Assembly (NCBI RefSeq): GCF_004341845.1
Contig: NZ_SLVB01000003.1
Span: 1 to 64,000 of the forward strand
DNA from: Novosphingobium sp. PhB165
GTDB taxonomy: Bacteria; Pseudomonadota; Alphaproteobacteria; Sphingomonadales; Sphingomonadaceae
Length of the DNA: 64,000 bases
Reading direction: 5' to 3'
The notes under the pieces were generated by a model. That model was not told the DNA's origin and ran no database searches. It was given only the letters and a program-made list of their open reading frames with translations. Of the stretch, positions 1 to 6,559 are shown piece by piece. Every line of letters begins with the position of its first letter. Position 1 is the stretch's first letter. The translations under genes were made by a program, and so were the position numbers.

Positions 1-2
1 CA

Positions 3-95
3 ACCCGCTACGACAAACTGGCCGAGAACTTCCTTGCCATGGTTCAACTCGCTTCAATACGGCTGTGGCTTCGCGTTTATGAGTCTACAGCCTAG
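3..95 (+). pseudogene. IS5-type transposase, C-terminal end only (cut by window edge)
   Basis: Frame 3 is open from the window edge and reads TRYDKLAENFLAMVQLAS followed by a short basic tail and a TAG stop at 93-95. A T-R-Y-D/E-K-x-A-x-N-F-L-A-x-V pattern close to the stop is the usual C-terminus of IS5-group transposases, where it follows the last catalytic region. Only about 30 residues lie inside the window, so it cannot be said whether the rest is intact. No clear terminal inverted repeat was found in the next 150 bases. The fragment supports calling this end of the window accessory DNA. Confidence 0.6.
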
Positions 96-398
96 CCAAA
101 GCCTTCTTTTTCCAAGCGGCTGCAGCCGGCGTGGGGCATCGCGGGCAATCTCGCCGGGCTCGAAATTATGGCTGGGTTTGGCCGTGAAGAGACCGACCGG
201 TTTCGAGCGACGACCGGAGGATTGCCGCCGTTCTGGAATCGCCCGGATTCAGTCATTCGGCATCCACTTTGGCGATCCCGAGAGCGGTCGGTCCGCGTTG
301 CTATGCCAGGTAGACAAAATTGCCTGAACGATGGGCGGCTATCGGGGAGTTCCGGAGCGCGCTCAATGGCAGAAATGTTGGGGACGGCGGACGTTCAG
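96..398. other. Gap without a convincing gene
   Basis: Short overlapping frames here have no recognisable product or ribosome binding site. Near 355-405 the sequence (GAGTTCCGGAG, then TGTTGGGGACGGCGGACGTTC) resembles the outer ends of the repeat family found seven times downstream, but the palindromic core is missing. It may be an eroded eighth copy. Confidence 0.3.
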
Positions 399-689
399 CT
401 ACCGTTGCGGTTTAAGCACATCACGCCAACCCGATGGCTTACGGAAGGTAGGATCAAAGTTAGGATTCGCTGAGAACTCGCCTGTCAGGATACCATGCTC
501 GTTTACCTTCCAAGCACCTTGGATTGCTTGCGGCGGGACAGCCTCGGTGTCGTCATATCCTCCTGCAATCGCGTAAACCCAGCCATTCGGATTGGCCCTT
601 GCTTCGGCTTTGGCCTGCTCGGTGATGATCGGAATTTGATGAGAGCCGTCGGTCATTACCACAGAATATCGAATGCAATTTGGCAGCAC
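399..689 (-). CDS. Small hypothetical protein
   Basis: Up to 96 residues. The central part (GWVYAIAGGYDD, then VPPQAIQGAWKVNEHG and GEFSANPNF) has the even composition of a folded soluble protein and is not a low-complexity shadow frame. No signal peptide or membrane segment is visible and no function is recognised. The longest frame starts with GTG at 689. An internal ATG at 656 (MTDGSHQIP) would give 85 residues; neither has a strong ribosome binding site. It is the first of a run of minus-strand genes in which a repeat copy stands between each gene and the next, here the copy at 712-788 on its 5' side. Confidence 0.5.
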   Translation of the reverse strand: MLPNCIRYSVVMTDGSHQIPIITEQAKAEARANPNGWVYAIAGGYDDTEAVPPQAIQGAWKVNEHGILTGEFSANPNFDPTFRKPSGWRDVLKPQR

Positions 690-711
690 AAGTAATCGTC
701 AGGCTTGACGG

Positions 712-788
712 CCGGTCCGGTCAAGCAGGTTTCGGATAAAAACCCAGCAACTCTGCCATTCTGGTTTGTTGGGGGGGAGCGGACATTA
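712..788 (+). repeat. Island repeat, copy 1
   Basis: About 75 bp imperfect palindrome of the seven-copy family in 0.7-3.6 kb. It has a left block, CAGGTTTCGG, GATAAAAA in the loop, then CTGCCATTC and GTTTGTTGGGGG. It lies between the genes at 399-689 and 792-983. The stop codon of the 792-983 gene sits within a few bases of its right end. Confidence 0.65.
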
Positions 789-791
789 CCA

Positions 792-983
792 TCAGGCAAT
801 CACAGCCAGTACCGAGAGCACAGCGTATGCGACGATTATGGTAGCAATAAACCAAAACATGATCGGGCTCTTGTCACGGCGATATGAGCCCCACATCAGT
901 GAAATTTGACCAGACCAGAACGACCAAGCAAGCATCGACACGAAAAACGTGGCACTCAGGGCGGGGAAGACGCGATAGCTCAT
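792..983 (-). CDS. Small two-helix membrane protein
   Basis: 63 residues with two hydrophobic stretches, roughly 8-32 (VFPALSATFFVSMLAWSFW) and 41-63 (IMFWFIATIIVAYAVLSVLA), joined by a short basic loop (YRRDK). This is a typical inner-membrane hairpin. No family is recognised. It is flanked by repeat copy 1 at its 3' side and copy 2 at its 5' side. No ribosome binding site or promoter stands out, so expression may depend on read-through or on a signal in the repeat. Its small size makes the call moderate. Confidence 0.5.
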   Translation of the reverse strand: MSYRVFPALSATFFVSMLAWSFWSGQISLMWGSYRRDKSPIMFWFIATIIVAYAVLSVLAVIA

Positions 984-1011
984 TTCGTCGCCTTCCCACG
1001 ATCTTTCAATG

Positions 1012-1080
1012 CCCGCAATGTTGGCGACTCCGGAAGGGCAGGTATCAGGTTAAAATCCTGAAAAACCGCCCTTCGGTTGA
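1012..1080 (+). repeat. Island repeat, copy 2
   Basis: Left block CCGCAATGTTGGCG, stem GGAAGGGC, loop with GGTTAAAATCC, then GCCCTTC. Compared with the family stem GGAATGGC/GCCATTCC, both arms carry the matching T-to-G / A-to-C change, so pairing is kept. The right-hand outer block is diverged. Confidence 0.65.
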
Positions 1081-1212
1081 AAGGCCGACCGCTCCTGACA
1101 GCCGAATCAGGCGCCCTCAAAGTAGGAAAGTTGGCGCTAGCTACCCTCGCATTCCATGTCAGATTTTGTCCATGCAACTAGACAGTTAAGGGACAGATGA
1201 TGCTTTCCTGCT

Positions 1213-1473
1213 TCAAACGCTCCCGCCCAGGGCTTCGAGAATGTATACTCCGCAAAGGACCGTGACGAAGGCAAAGAGAAATGTTCGAAAGTAATCTTGT
1301 GCCTGTCCGAATTGGAAGAACGTCGGGTTTTTGGCTCGCTCACCCCAACCGGGAATATGCCAAAACAGAAACCGTAGGCGCCCCGTCCGAGAGGCCTCGC
1401 GATTCGCACGAAACGATAGGGCGGTTATGGTCGCACTTATGAGCATCAATGTGACTACTGACCAATCGAGCAT
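1213..1473 (-). CDS. Small membrane protein
   Basis: 86 residues from the ATG at 1473 (MLDWSVVTLML). The frame stays open farther upstream, but that part translates repeat copy 3 and is not taken as coding. Two hydrophobic segments, about 4-20 (SVVTLMLISATITALSF) and 62-80 (FRTFLFAFVTVLCGVYIL), flank a basic soluble loop containing RFLFWHIPGWGERAKNP. No family is recognised. It is the third minus-strand gene in the repeat-separated run, with copy 2 downstream and copy 3 upstream. Confidence 0.5.
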   Translation of the reverse strand: MLDWSVVTLMLISATITALSFRANREASRTGRLRFLFWHIPGWGERAKNPTFFQFGQAQDYFRTFLFAFVTVLCGVYILEALGGSV

Positions 1474-1500
1474 GCCTTGCTTATAGCCGGGGGAATATAG

Positions 1501-1587
1501 GCCGCAATGCCTGCGGGTCTGGAATGCCGGGTTTCCGGTTAAAACACTGAAAGCCTGCCATTCCGCTTTGTTGGGGGAAGCGGACAT
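1501..1587 (+). repeat. Island repeat, copy 3
   Basis: Well-preserved copy: CCGCAATG, GGAATGCC, GGTTTCCGGTTAAAAC, CTGCCATTCCGCTTTG, TTGGGGGAAGCGGACATCC. Its right end is 10 bases from the stop codon of the minus-strand gene at 1597-1905. Confidence 0.7.
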
Positions 1588-1596
1588 CCTTCCTAG

Positions 1597-1905
1597 TCAA
1601 TGGATGTCGCGGAATGCGCGATGCATTATATGCATGACGGCATACATGCCGAATCCCATGGCTGACATAAGTCCGATCTGATTCAAACTTTGATTACTTG
1701 TGTCGACCCCGGCCCATCTCATCATGAAGCCAATTCCCAAAAGGGAGCGGAGAATCTGCGATCGATCAAGAAGAATACCAGTACTCATCAGCGCAAAGAA
1801 CGATCCAAAAAAGAGGGTGAACCATCTAGCTTGGCGTCCGCTATTTTGGATCTGTCGTTTTCCCTGCGCATTGTCGTACCAAACCTCAGTTTTCAGAGAT
1901 AGCAT
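1597..1905 (-). CDS. Small membrane protein
   Basis: 102 residues. After a polar N-terminus (about 1-27) come hydrophobic segments at about 28-47 (WFTLFFGSFFALMSTGILL), 52-62 (ILRSLLGIGFMM) and 76-94 (IGLMSAMGFGMYAVMHIM), so two or three membrane helices are likely. No family is recognised. It lies between repeat copies 3 and 4 and has the same orientation as its neighbours. The ATG at 1905 is the only good start of this length; no strong ribosome binding site is visible. Confidence 0.5.
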   Translation of the reverse strand: MLSLKTEVWYDNAQGKRQIQNSGRQARWFTLFFGSFFALMSTGILLDRSQILRSLLGIGFMMRWAGVDTSNQSLNQIGLMSAMGFGMYAVMHIMHRAFRDIH

Positions 1906-1975
1906 CGTTCAGACTGCACAACCCATTGGCGGAATCCGCCTGCCTCTTGCCTCTCATACAAACCTAGTGAACGCC

Positions 1976-2051
1976 CGCAACGTCGGGCGTGTCCGGAGCT
2001 GCAGGTTTCCGGTTGATACTCTGCAAATCCGCCATTCCGCTTTGTCGGGCA
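1976..2051 (+). repeat. Island repeat, copy 4
   Basis: Copy with CGCAACGTCGGGCGTGTCC, a diverged left stem (GGAGCTGCAGG), GGTTTCCGGTTGATAC in the loop and CCGCCATTCCGCTTTGTCGGGC at the right. It separates the genes at 1597-1905 and 2099-2410. Confidence 0.65.
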
Positions 2052-2098
2052 AAACCGAAAATAGAGGCTCAAATAGGATAGATGGATATGGTGCACCG

Positions 2099-2410
2099 TC
2101 AGCCATCGCGTCTTCGCTTCTTGGTGGCTGCTGTATTTTCAGATTTCAAATATTCCTTAGTAAATGTGAGCCTGCCGTTCTTGTCGATTGTAAGGTCACC
2201 TTTAATGGCCCTACTTATGTATCGCCATGCTCTGGAGATGGTGAATAGAGTCCAGATGATAAATATAATCCACGACAAATTAATCGCGAGATTATCCTCG
2301 ATCAGTATAGCCGTTAAAAGGAGTAACGTTGTTGGTAGGGCCAAGGCGCGATAATTACCTTCCTCCCAACAACGATCCACCCAATCTCGCACAGCCGCGT
2401 AGATACTCAC
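2099..2410 (-). CDS. Small membrane protein with basic tail
   Basis: 103 residues from ATG 2410. Two hydrophobic helices at about 23-36 (ALALPTTLLLLTAIL) and 42-58 (AINLSWIIFIIWTLFTI) are followed by a soluble C-terminal part (GDLTIDKNGRLTFTKEYL) ending in the basic stretch KKRRRDG. This layout suggests a membrane anchor with a cytoplasmic tail, but no family is recognised. The gene is more AT-rich than the core genes to the right of 6.5 kb, which fits acquired DNA. Confidence 0.5.
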   Translation of the reverse strand: MSIYAAVRDWVDRCWEEGNYRALALPTTLLLLTAILIEDNLAINLSWIIFIIWTLFTISRAWRYISRAIKGDLTIDKNGRLTFTKEYLKSENTAATKKRRRDG

Positions 2411-2511
2411 CGCTCAGGCTTCCAGTAAATCAGTCCAGTGCCTGAAATGCCAGCCTTGCGGAATTTCCGCAATGTCGGTGAAGCGGGCGCTTAATTTGCC
2501 TCGGGCTTATG

Positions 2512-2590
2512 TCCGCTTTGTCGGCGTGTCCCGAACGGCAGGTTTCCGGCTAAAACTCTGGAAATCCTCCATTCCGCTTTGTCGGGGGAA
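2512..2590 (+). repeat. Island repeat, copy 5
   Basis: CCGCTTTGTCGGCGTGTCC, GAACGGCAGGTTTCC, GGCTAAAAC, GGAAATCC, CCATTCCGCTTTGTCGGGGG. The inner stem GGTTTCC/GGAAATCC is well paired. A lone left-end block (CCGCAATGTCGG) also occurs nearby at about 2467. Confidence 0.7.
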
Positions 2591-2686
2591 GAGGTCACGG
2601 CAAGCTGTAGCAGAGGCGAAAGGGGGTCATGATATCGCGCAGTCCGCAAGTGGACACCGGCGAAATGTGCCTTACAATCCCTCATC

Positions 2687-2974
2687 ATGCCGAACCGTGA
2701 AGCCCTTATACAGTACTACCGCAAGCGCCGGGAGGGGCTGGATGCAGGCGACGGGAATCGTTGGTATTGTTTGATAAAAGAAATCCGCGCGGAGCGTGGC
2801 TGTAGCTTGGAGCAAGCCCATTCACTCGCCCTGTCTGATCCGATCTGGCGGCGCTGGCTTGAACAGCGGATCAACAATCACCCTCAATGCCGTAAGTCGG
2901 CCTTGCGACATATCCGGATGCATGGCGAGGCAGCGCTTATTCATCAAATCGGTGACAAGCTGACAGTCCGCTGA
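2687..2974 (+). CDS. Small hypothetical protein
   Basis: 95 residues, on the opposite strand from the rest of this run. It is rich in charged helical stretches (QYYRKRREGLD, WYCLIKEIRAERGCSLEQ, DPIWRRWLEQRINNH) and has no membrane segment. The stop codon at 2972-2974 directly abuts repeat copy 6. Nothing identifies a function, and no ribosome binding site is clear upstream of the ATG. It may be a small DNA- or protein-binding factor, but that is a guess from composition. Confidence 0.42.
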   Translation: MPNREALIQYYRKRREGLDAGDGNRWYCLIKEIRAERGCSLEQAHSLALSDPIWRRWLEQRINNHPQCRKSALRHIRMHGEAALIHQIGDKLTVR

Positions 2975-3055
2975 GTCGGCGGGGCCGGAAGGCCAGCTTC
3001 ACGATTAAAATCTTGAAAAGCTGCCATTCCGCTTTGTTGGAGGTCAGCGAACGTC
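2975..3055 (+). repeat. Island repeat, copy 6
   Basis: GTCGGCGGGGCCGGAAGG, then CAGCTT, GATTAAAATC, AAGCTG, CCATTCCGCTTTGTTGG. The inner stem is CAGCTT/AAGCTG, unlike the GGTTTC/GAAATCC of most copies but still complementary. The + gene at 2687-2974 ends at its left edge and the - gene at 3044-3514 ends at its right edge. Confidence 0.7.
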
Positions 3056-3514
3056 GCAGAGGACCGCTGGGATCTCCTGAATGGAAACCAAACGCTCGAC
3101 GGTGACCTGTGACCCCGACGCCGAAAGATGGCCATAACCAATCCCGAGCACGGGGGCTAATCCGAGGAATTCTCCAATTCTCTTACGGCCCAAAAATTTA
3201 ATCTTGTAAGCGGTGACAGGCCAAGTTCCCTCTGGACTGACGAGTTTCCCGCTGCGCGTTTTGCTGGCATTGTTCAGGTCTCGCCAAAGCTTTGATGTCG
3301 GCGCGGGATAGAATGCAAGCCAAGGGGCTTGGTGGAAATGGGGCGCGCAAGCTTCGCTGATAGTTTCACCTTCGAAGAACTTCGAATCTTCGAACAGATT
3401 GATCCACGTCCCTTCCATAATTCGGGGTCGTTGAATCCACGCAATTGCGCCAGCCCATACAAATGACGCAACCGCCGTGCCCACCAGCATGCGGATAAAA
3501 GTCGATCTAATCAC
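3044..3514 (-). CDS. Hypothetical membrane-anchored protein
   Basis: 156 residues from the GTG at 3514 (VIRSTFIRMLVG). A basic N-terminus is followed by one hydrophobic segment (LVGTAVASFVWAGAIAWI) and then about 125 mostly polar residues, for example EGTWINLFEDSKFFEG and TWPVTAYKIKFLGRKRIGEFLG. This suggests a signal-anchor with a periplasmic domain. The frame continues upstream through repeat copy 7, but that part is translated repeat. The ATG at 3490 is an alternative start; neither has a convincing ribosome binding site. The only cysteines lie near residues 40 and 153. No family is recognised. Confidence 0.5.
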   Translation of the reverse strand: MIRSTFIRMLVGTAVASFVWAGAIAWIQRPRIMEGTWINLFEDSKFFEGETISEACAPHFHQAPWLAFYPAPTSKLWRDLNNASKTRSGKLVSPEGTWPVTAYKIKFLGRKRIGEFLGLAPVLGIGYGHLSASGSQVTVERLVSIQEIPAVLCDVR

Positions 3515-3540
3515 AACGCATAGTAGCGAGGTGGGGAACG

Positions 3541-3612
3541 TCCGCAATGTCGGCGTGTCCGGAATGGCACCTTCCAGATTAAAATATCGAAATCCTGCCA
3601 TTCGCTCGCGGG
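3541..3612 (+). repeat. Island repeat, copy 7
   Basis: CCGCAATGTCGGCGTGTCC, GGAATGGCA, loop with GATTAAAATATC, AAATCC, TGCCATTC. The right outer block is lost (CGCTCGCGGG instead of CGCTTTGTTGGGG). It is the last copy seen; none was found to the right of 3.6 kb. Confidence 0.7.
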
Positions 3613-3820
3613 TGAACTGGACTGACGGGAGCCGCCCGATTGCGGCCTTTCCACGACACATTTGATGATGCCGCAAGCCGACCGGCAGCTTTTCCATGGG
3701 GACCGGTCAGTAGCCTACGGAGAGTACAAAGGGCCACGCCCGGCTCAGCGGCTTGAATTGCGGTCCAACTCTCAGCAGCGTGTGCCCGGATGGCTTTACG
3801 GCAGCAGATTTTCACGGCGT

Positions 3821-3840
3821 AATCGGGGTTAACCCCAATT
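3821..3840. promoter_or_regulatory. 20 bp palindrome, candidate operator
   Basis: AAT-C-GGGGTTAACCCC-A-ATT, centred at 3830/3831: a perfect 12 bp core extended by AAT/ATT with one mismatch. It lies 53 bases upstream of the MBL-fold gene start at 3894, a natural place for a repressor or activator site. The remainder of the 3613-3893 gap holds no supportable gene. Confidence 0.45.
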
Positions 3841-3893
3841 ATGCCCGAGACGGTCCGGCAGTATCCTGAGCGTGCTTTCCAGGGTGCTACCTC

Positions 3894-4874
3894 ATGCTGC
3901 TGATTGCTCGGACGTACCGCCGAATTGCAGCACTCTCGTTGGCGGGAGCGGCCGCCCTGTTGGCGTCAGCAACCCAGCCACAGCCGACGCGCGACGATCT
4001 GGCCCGGAACAACAAGCTGTTCCTCGCGGGCGCGATAAAGACACTGAAATGGGAACAGCCCGCCGAACCCGCGCACATTGTCGGACCGATCTACTTTGTC
4101 GGCACGCAGGGTCTCGGTTCCTACCTGTTTCACACTTCCGACGGGCTCATTCTTCTGGGCACGGGAATGCCTTCGTCCGGGCCGATGATTGCCCAATCGA
4201 TCCGCAAACTCGGCTTCAGGCCCGAGGACATCAAGATCCTGCTGACGTGGCATGCCCATGCCGATCACGCCGGCGCGCTCGCCTATTTCAAGACGCTTTC
4301 AGGCGCGCGGATCGCCATGATGGAGGGCGATGTCGCCTCGATGGAGGACGGAGGCAAGAGCGATTTCCACTATGGCTGGGACTGGCAGACCATGGGCTGG
4401 CCTGCGGCCAAGGTCGATCAAGTGCTGCACGACGGAGACACGGTTACGCTGGGCAATGTCACCCTGACCGCACTCAACACGCCGGGCCATACGCGCGGCG
4501 ACACGACCTGGGTCACCACCGTCACCGATCACGGCAAGAGCTACAAGGTTGTCTGGCCGGACGGGACCAGCGTCAATCCGGGATATCGGGTCACCACCAA
4601 TCCATCCTATCCCGGCATTGGCGACGACTATCGCCGGACGCTTGCACGGTTGGAAGCGCTGCGGCCGGACATCTGGCTGGTATCGCACACCGACCGCTTC
4701 AACCTGGATGCCAAGCGCGCTCGTGCTGTGAAACTTGGCGCCGCAGCCTATGTGGATCCGGAAGGTTACCGCCAATACATTGCCAGCCAGCGTGCCGCCT
4801 TCGATCAGGAAGTTGCACGCGAAAAGGCCGCTCCTCCCGACGACGACGGCGTGCGCCGAGGTCCTGCTTCATGA
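3894..4874 (+). CDS. Metallo-beta-lactamase-fold hydrolase, subclass B3-like
   Basis: 326 residues with an N-terminal hydrophobic signal sequence (about 1-27), so export to the periplasm is likely. The zinc motif is complete: H120-A-H122-A-D124-H125, then H199 in NTPGHTRGD and H265 in VSHTDRFN, the order expected for B3 enzymes. Family members hydrolyse beta-lactams or other small substrates; the sequence alone does not say which. Two departures from typical B3 sequences: the usual D-T/G-G before the first motif reads LLGTGMP, and the residue between the second His and Asp is Ala where Phe is common. The palindrome at 3821-3840 may control it. The DUF1254 gene follows 46 bases downstream and may be co-transcribed. 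Confidence 0.75.
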   Translation: MLLIARTYRRIAALSLAGAAALLASATQPQPTRDDLARNNKLFLAGAIKTLKWEQPAEPAHIVGPIYFVGTQGLGSYLFHTSDGLILLGTGMPSSGPMIAQSIRKLGFRPEDIKILLTWHAHADHAGALAYFKTLSGARIAMMEGDVASMEDGGKSDFHYGWDWQTMGWPAAKVDQVLHDGDTVTLGNVTLTALNTPGHTRGDTTWVTTVTDHGKSYKVVWPDGTSVNPGYRVTTNPSYPGIGDDYRRTLARLEALRPDIWLVSHTDRFNLDAKRARAVKLGAAAYVDPEGYRQYIASQRAAFDQEVAREKAAPPDDDGVRRGPAS

Positions 4875-4920
4875 CCGCGCGCCGCAGCCTGATTGCCTCC
4901 GTCAACGCAAGGAGCAGCGT

Positions 4921-5859
4921 GTGCAAGAGGTAAACCTCGACAACTTCATCCGCGCGGAGACCGACACCTATTTTGCGGCCTTTGCCAAGGAAGGCGCCTT
5001 TGGAAAACTGTCCCACAGCCGGGAGCTGGCGGACATCAACCATCAGACGGTAGTGCGCACGAACCGCGACACAATCTATTCGCGAGGCGTATACGATCTG
5101 GACGCAGGACCGATCACGATCACGCTTCCCGACGCGAACGGGCGTTTCATGTCGGTGCTACTGATCGATGAAGATCACTATGCGCCTGCGACATTTTATG
5201 ACTCCGGCACGTACACCGTTGCCCGGGATCAAGTCGGTGCGCGCTATCTGGCTGTGCTTGTGCGGATTTTCGTGGACCCTAAGGATCCCACAGACCTTGC
5301 CAGGGTTCATGCGCTTCAGGATGCCATCGAGGTAACACAGGCACGGCCCGGCCAGTTCGAAATACCCTCCTGGAACCAGGAATCGCTGACGGCAACGCGC
5401 GCCCAAGTACGCAAAATGACCGGGTTCGACACCCGCAAGGCGTTCGGCGCGCGCGGCCATGTCGACCCGACCTCACACTTGATCGGCACGGCGCGTGGCT
5501 GGGGCGGCAATCCGGAGCGCGATGCCGTCTACATTTCCGGTCAGCCCACCGCGAATGACGGCACGACGGTGCATCGCCTCGTGGTCAAAGACGTCCCGGT
5601 CAACGGATTCTGGTCGATCAGCGTGTATAACAAGGATGGCTATTTCACCCCAAATCCGCAGCAAGCCTATTCGCTGAACAACGTGACGGCAACGAAGGAC
5701 GAAGATGGGACTTACGCAATTCAGTTCGGCGGTTGGGGTGGCGACGTGGCCAACTGCTTACCCATAACGCCGGGCTGGAACTATACCGTCCGCCTGTACC
5801 GGCCGCGCGAAGCCATATTGAATGGGAGTTGGGTGTTTCCTGCCGCACAACCGATTTGA
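4921..5859 (+). CDS. DUF1254/DUF1214 domain protein
   Basis: 312 residues from the GTG at 4921, chosen because AAGGAG (4909-4914) sits six bases ahead. The first part (VNLDNFIRAETDTYF, KLSHSRELADINHQ, VRTNRDTIYSRGVYDLD) matches the DUF1254 pattern. The C-terminal part (FWSISVYNKDGYF, NCLPITPGWNYTVRLYRPREAIL) matches DUF1214. Such proteins are widespread and poorly characterised, usually exported and often beside hydrolases. No signal peptide is present with this start, unlike many relatives, so it may be cytoplasmic or N-terminally shortened. The upstream frame overlaps the end of the MBL gene and does not encode a signal sequence. Confidence 0.75.
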   Translation: MQEVNLDNFIRAETDTYFAAFAKEGAFGKLSHSRELADINHQTVVRTNRDTIYSRGVYDLDAGPITITLPDANGRFMSVLLIDEDHYAPATFYDSGTYTVARDQVGARYLAVLVRIFVDPKDPTDLARVHALQDAIEVTQARPGQFEIPSWNQESLTATRAQVRKMTGFDTRKAFGARGHVDPTSHLIGTARGWGGNPERDAVYISGQPTANDGTTVHRLVVKDVPVNGFWSISVYNKDGYFTPNPQQAYSLNNVTATKDEDGTYAIQFGGWGGDVANCLPITPGWNYTVRLYRPREAILNGSWVFPAAQPI

Positions 5860-5937
5860 TGTGGGGATCCTCAAATCGTGGGCGGCGCGGTGAATTGAAG
5901 CCGATTTGAAGGGAGTTTTGCCGCCTTCCGGCTCATA

Positions 5938-6019
5938 GTTGCAAGCGGCAAGGGATCGAACCTGCACGCGTTTACGGGAACGCTGTTGCGATACGTCTAC
6001 CCATTCCCTCACGCTGGCA
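5938..6019 (-). other. Degenerate tRNA-like remnant (tRNA-Leu type)
   Basis: Read on the minus strand, GCCAGCG and CGCTTGC can form an acceptor-like stem with six of seven pairs. Between them lie a D-arm-like GGGAATGGGTAGACG, a GCGTT/AACGC hairpin like a long variable arm, and a T-loop GGTTCGATCC. No proper anticodon stem-loop can be drawn and the end reads AACTA rather than CCA. It is best seen as a decayed tRNA fragment, perhaps an old attachment site. Confidence 0.35.
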
Positions 6020-6224
6020 GGACGTTCTAACTTGGCTAGGACAAGGCGGCAATGTCGGCTTCAGCTGGCCGGCTATCCAAACCGGTCAGGCCGCAAACGG
6101 CCAGCTTCGGACAATCCGACTTCATCGGAGCCGGCGCGTACAGTGACTCAAACTGGGGTAATTCGGCTGCGCGGAGCACAGCTATCAAGCGTCTCTGAAA
6201 AAACTAAAATCCCAATTCCGTAAA

Positions 6225-6248
6225 TGTATCACGATTTGTATCACGATT
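6225..6248. repeat. Tandem 12 bp direct repeat
   Basis: TGTATCACGATT occurs twice head to tail. Such repeats near a tRNA attachment scar can be integrase arm-type sites, but no integrase gene is present in the window. The rest of the 5860-6559 gap carries no supportable gene apart from the elements listed separately. Confidence 0.5.
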
Positions 6249-6269
6249 TTTCGCTTGATCTGAGAATAC

Positions 6270-6301
6270 GAAATTGAGACCATCGTAACGGTCTCAATTT
6301 C
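6270..6301. terminator. Perfect 12 bp hairpin
   Basis: GAAATTGAGACC and its exact complement GGTCTCAATTTC flank an 8-base loop. There is no following T-run on either strand, so it may be an operator or cruciform and not a classical terminator. It lies 48 bases left of the tRNA-Gln fragment. Confidence 0.45.
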
Positions 6302-6349
6302 CGGGACTTTCGGCGGGCTGAATAAGCGGCAGTTTTTGCGCTATTCGGA

Positions 6350-6394
6350 TTTTGGTACCGGCATTCGCAGGTTCGAATCCTGCCGCCCCAGCCA
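6350..6394 (+). other. 3' half of tRNA-Gln(TTG): attachment-site scar
   Basis: From TTTTGG in the anticodon loop through TACCGGCATTCGC, the T-arm GCAGGTTCGAATCCTGC and GCCCCAGCCA, this matches the 3' part of a bacterial tRNA-Gln. The sequence to its left (GCGCTATTCGGA) does not form the 5' half. A 45-base 3' tRNA fragment ending in CCA is the normal duplicate left when a tyrosine-recombinase element inserts into a tRNA gene. From its orientation the element lies to the left and the older chromosome flank begins just right of 6394. Confidence 0.75.
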
Positions 6395-6559
6395 GTATCC
6401 GCGCATTTCGCGGACGTTGCCACTAGGCCAAGAAATCCCGTCTCACAGTCTTCCGCCCGCATCACGGTAGGGAACTCTGCGCTTCGCGATCGCTCTGCTG
6501 ATCGAAATGGAGCATGATCCGCTCCCGTAACAACGGATCATGCTCCAGATGTCAGTCGG

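Noticed and set aside
712..3612. Integron cassette array with attC sites
   Set aside because: The spacing and gene ends fit, but the repeats lack inverted RYYYAAC / GTTRRRY boxes; their outer blocks are direct repeats. No integron integrase is in the window. A cassette-like array remains possible and is listed as a finding.
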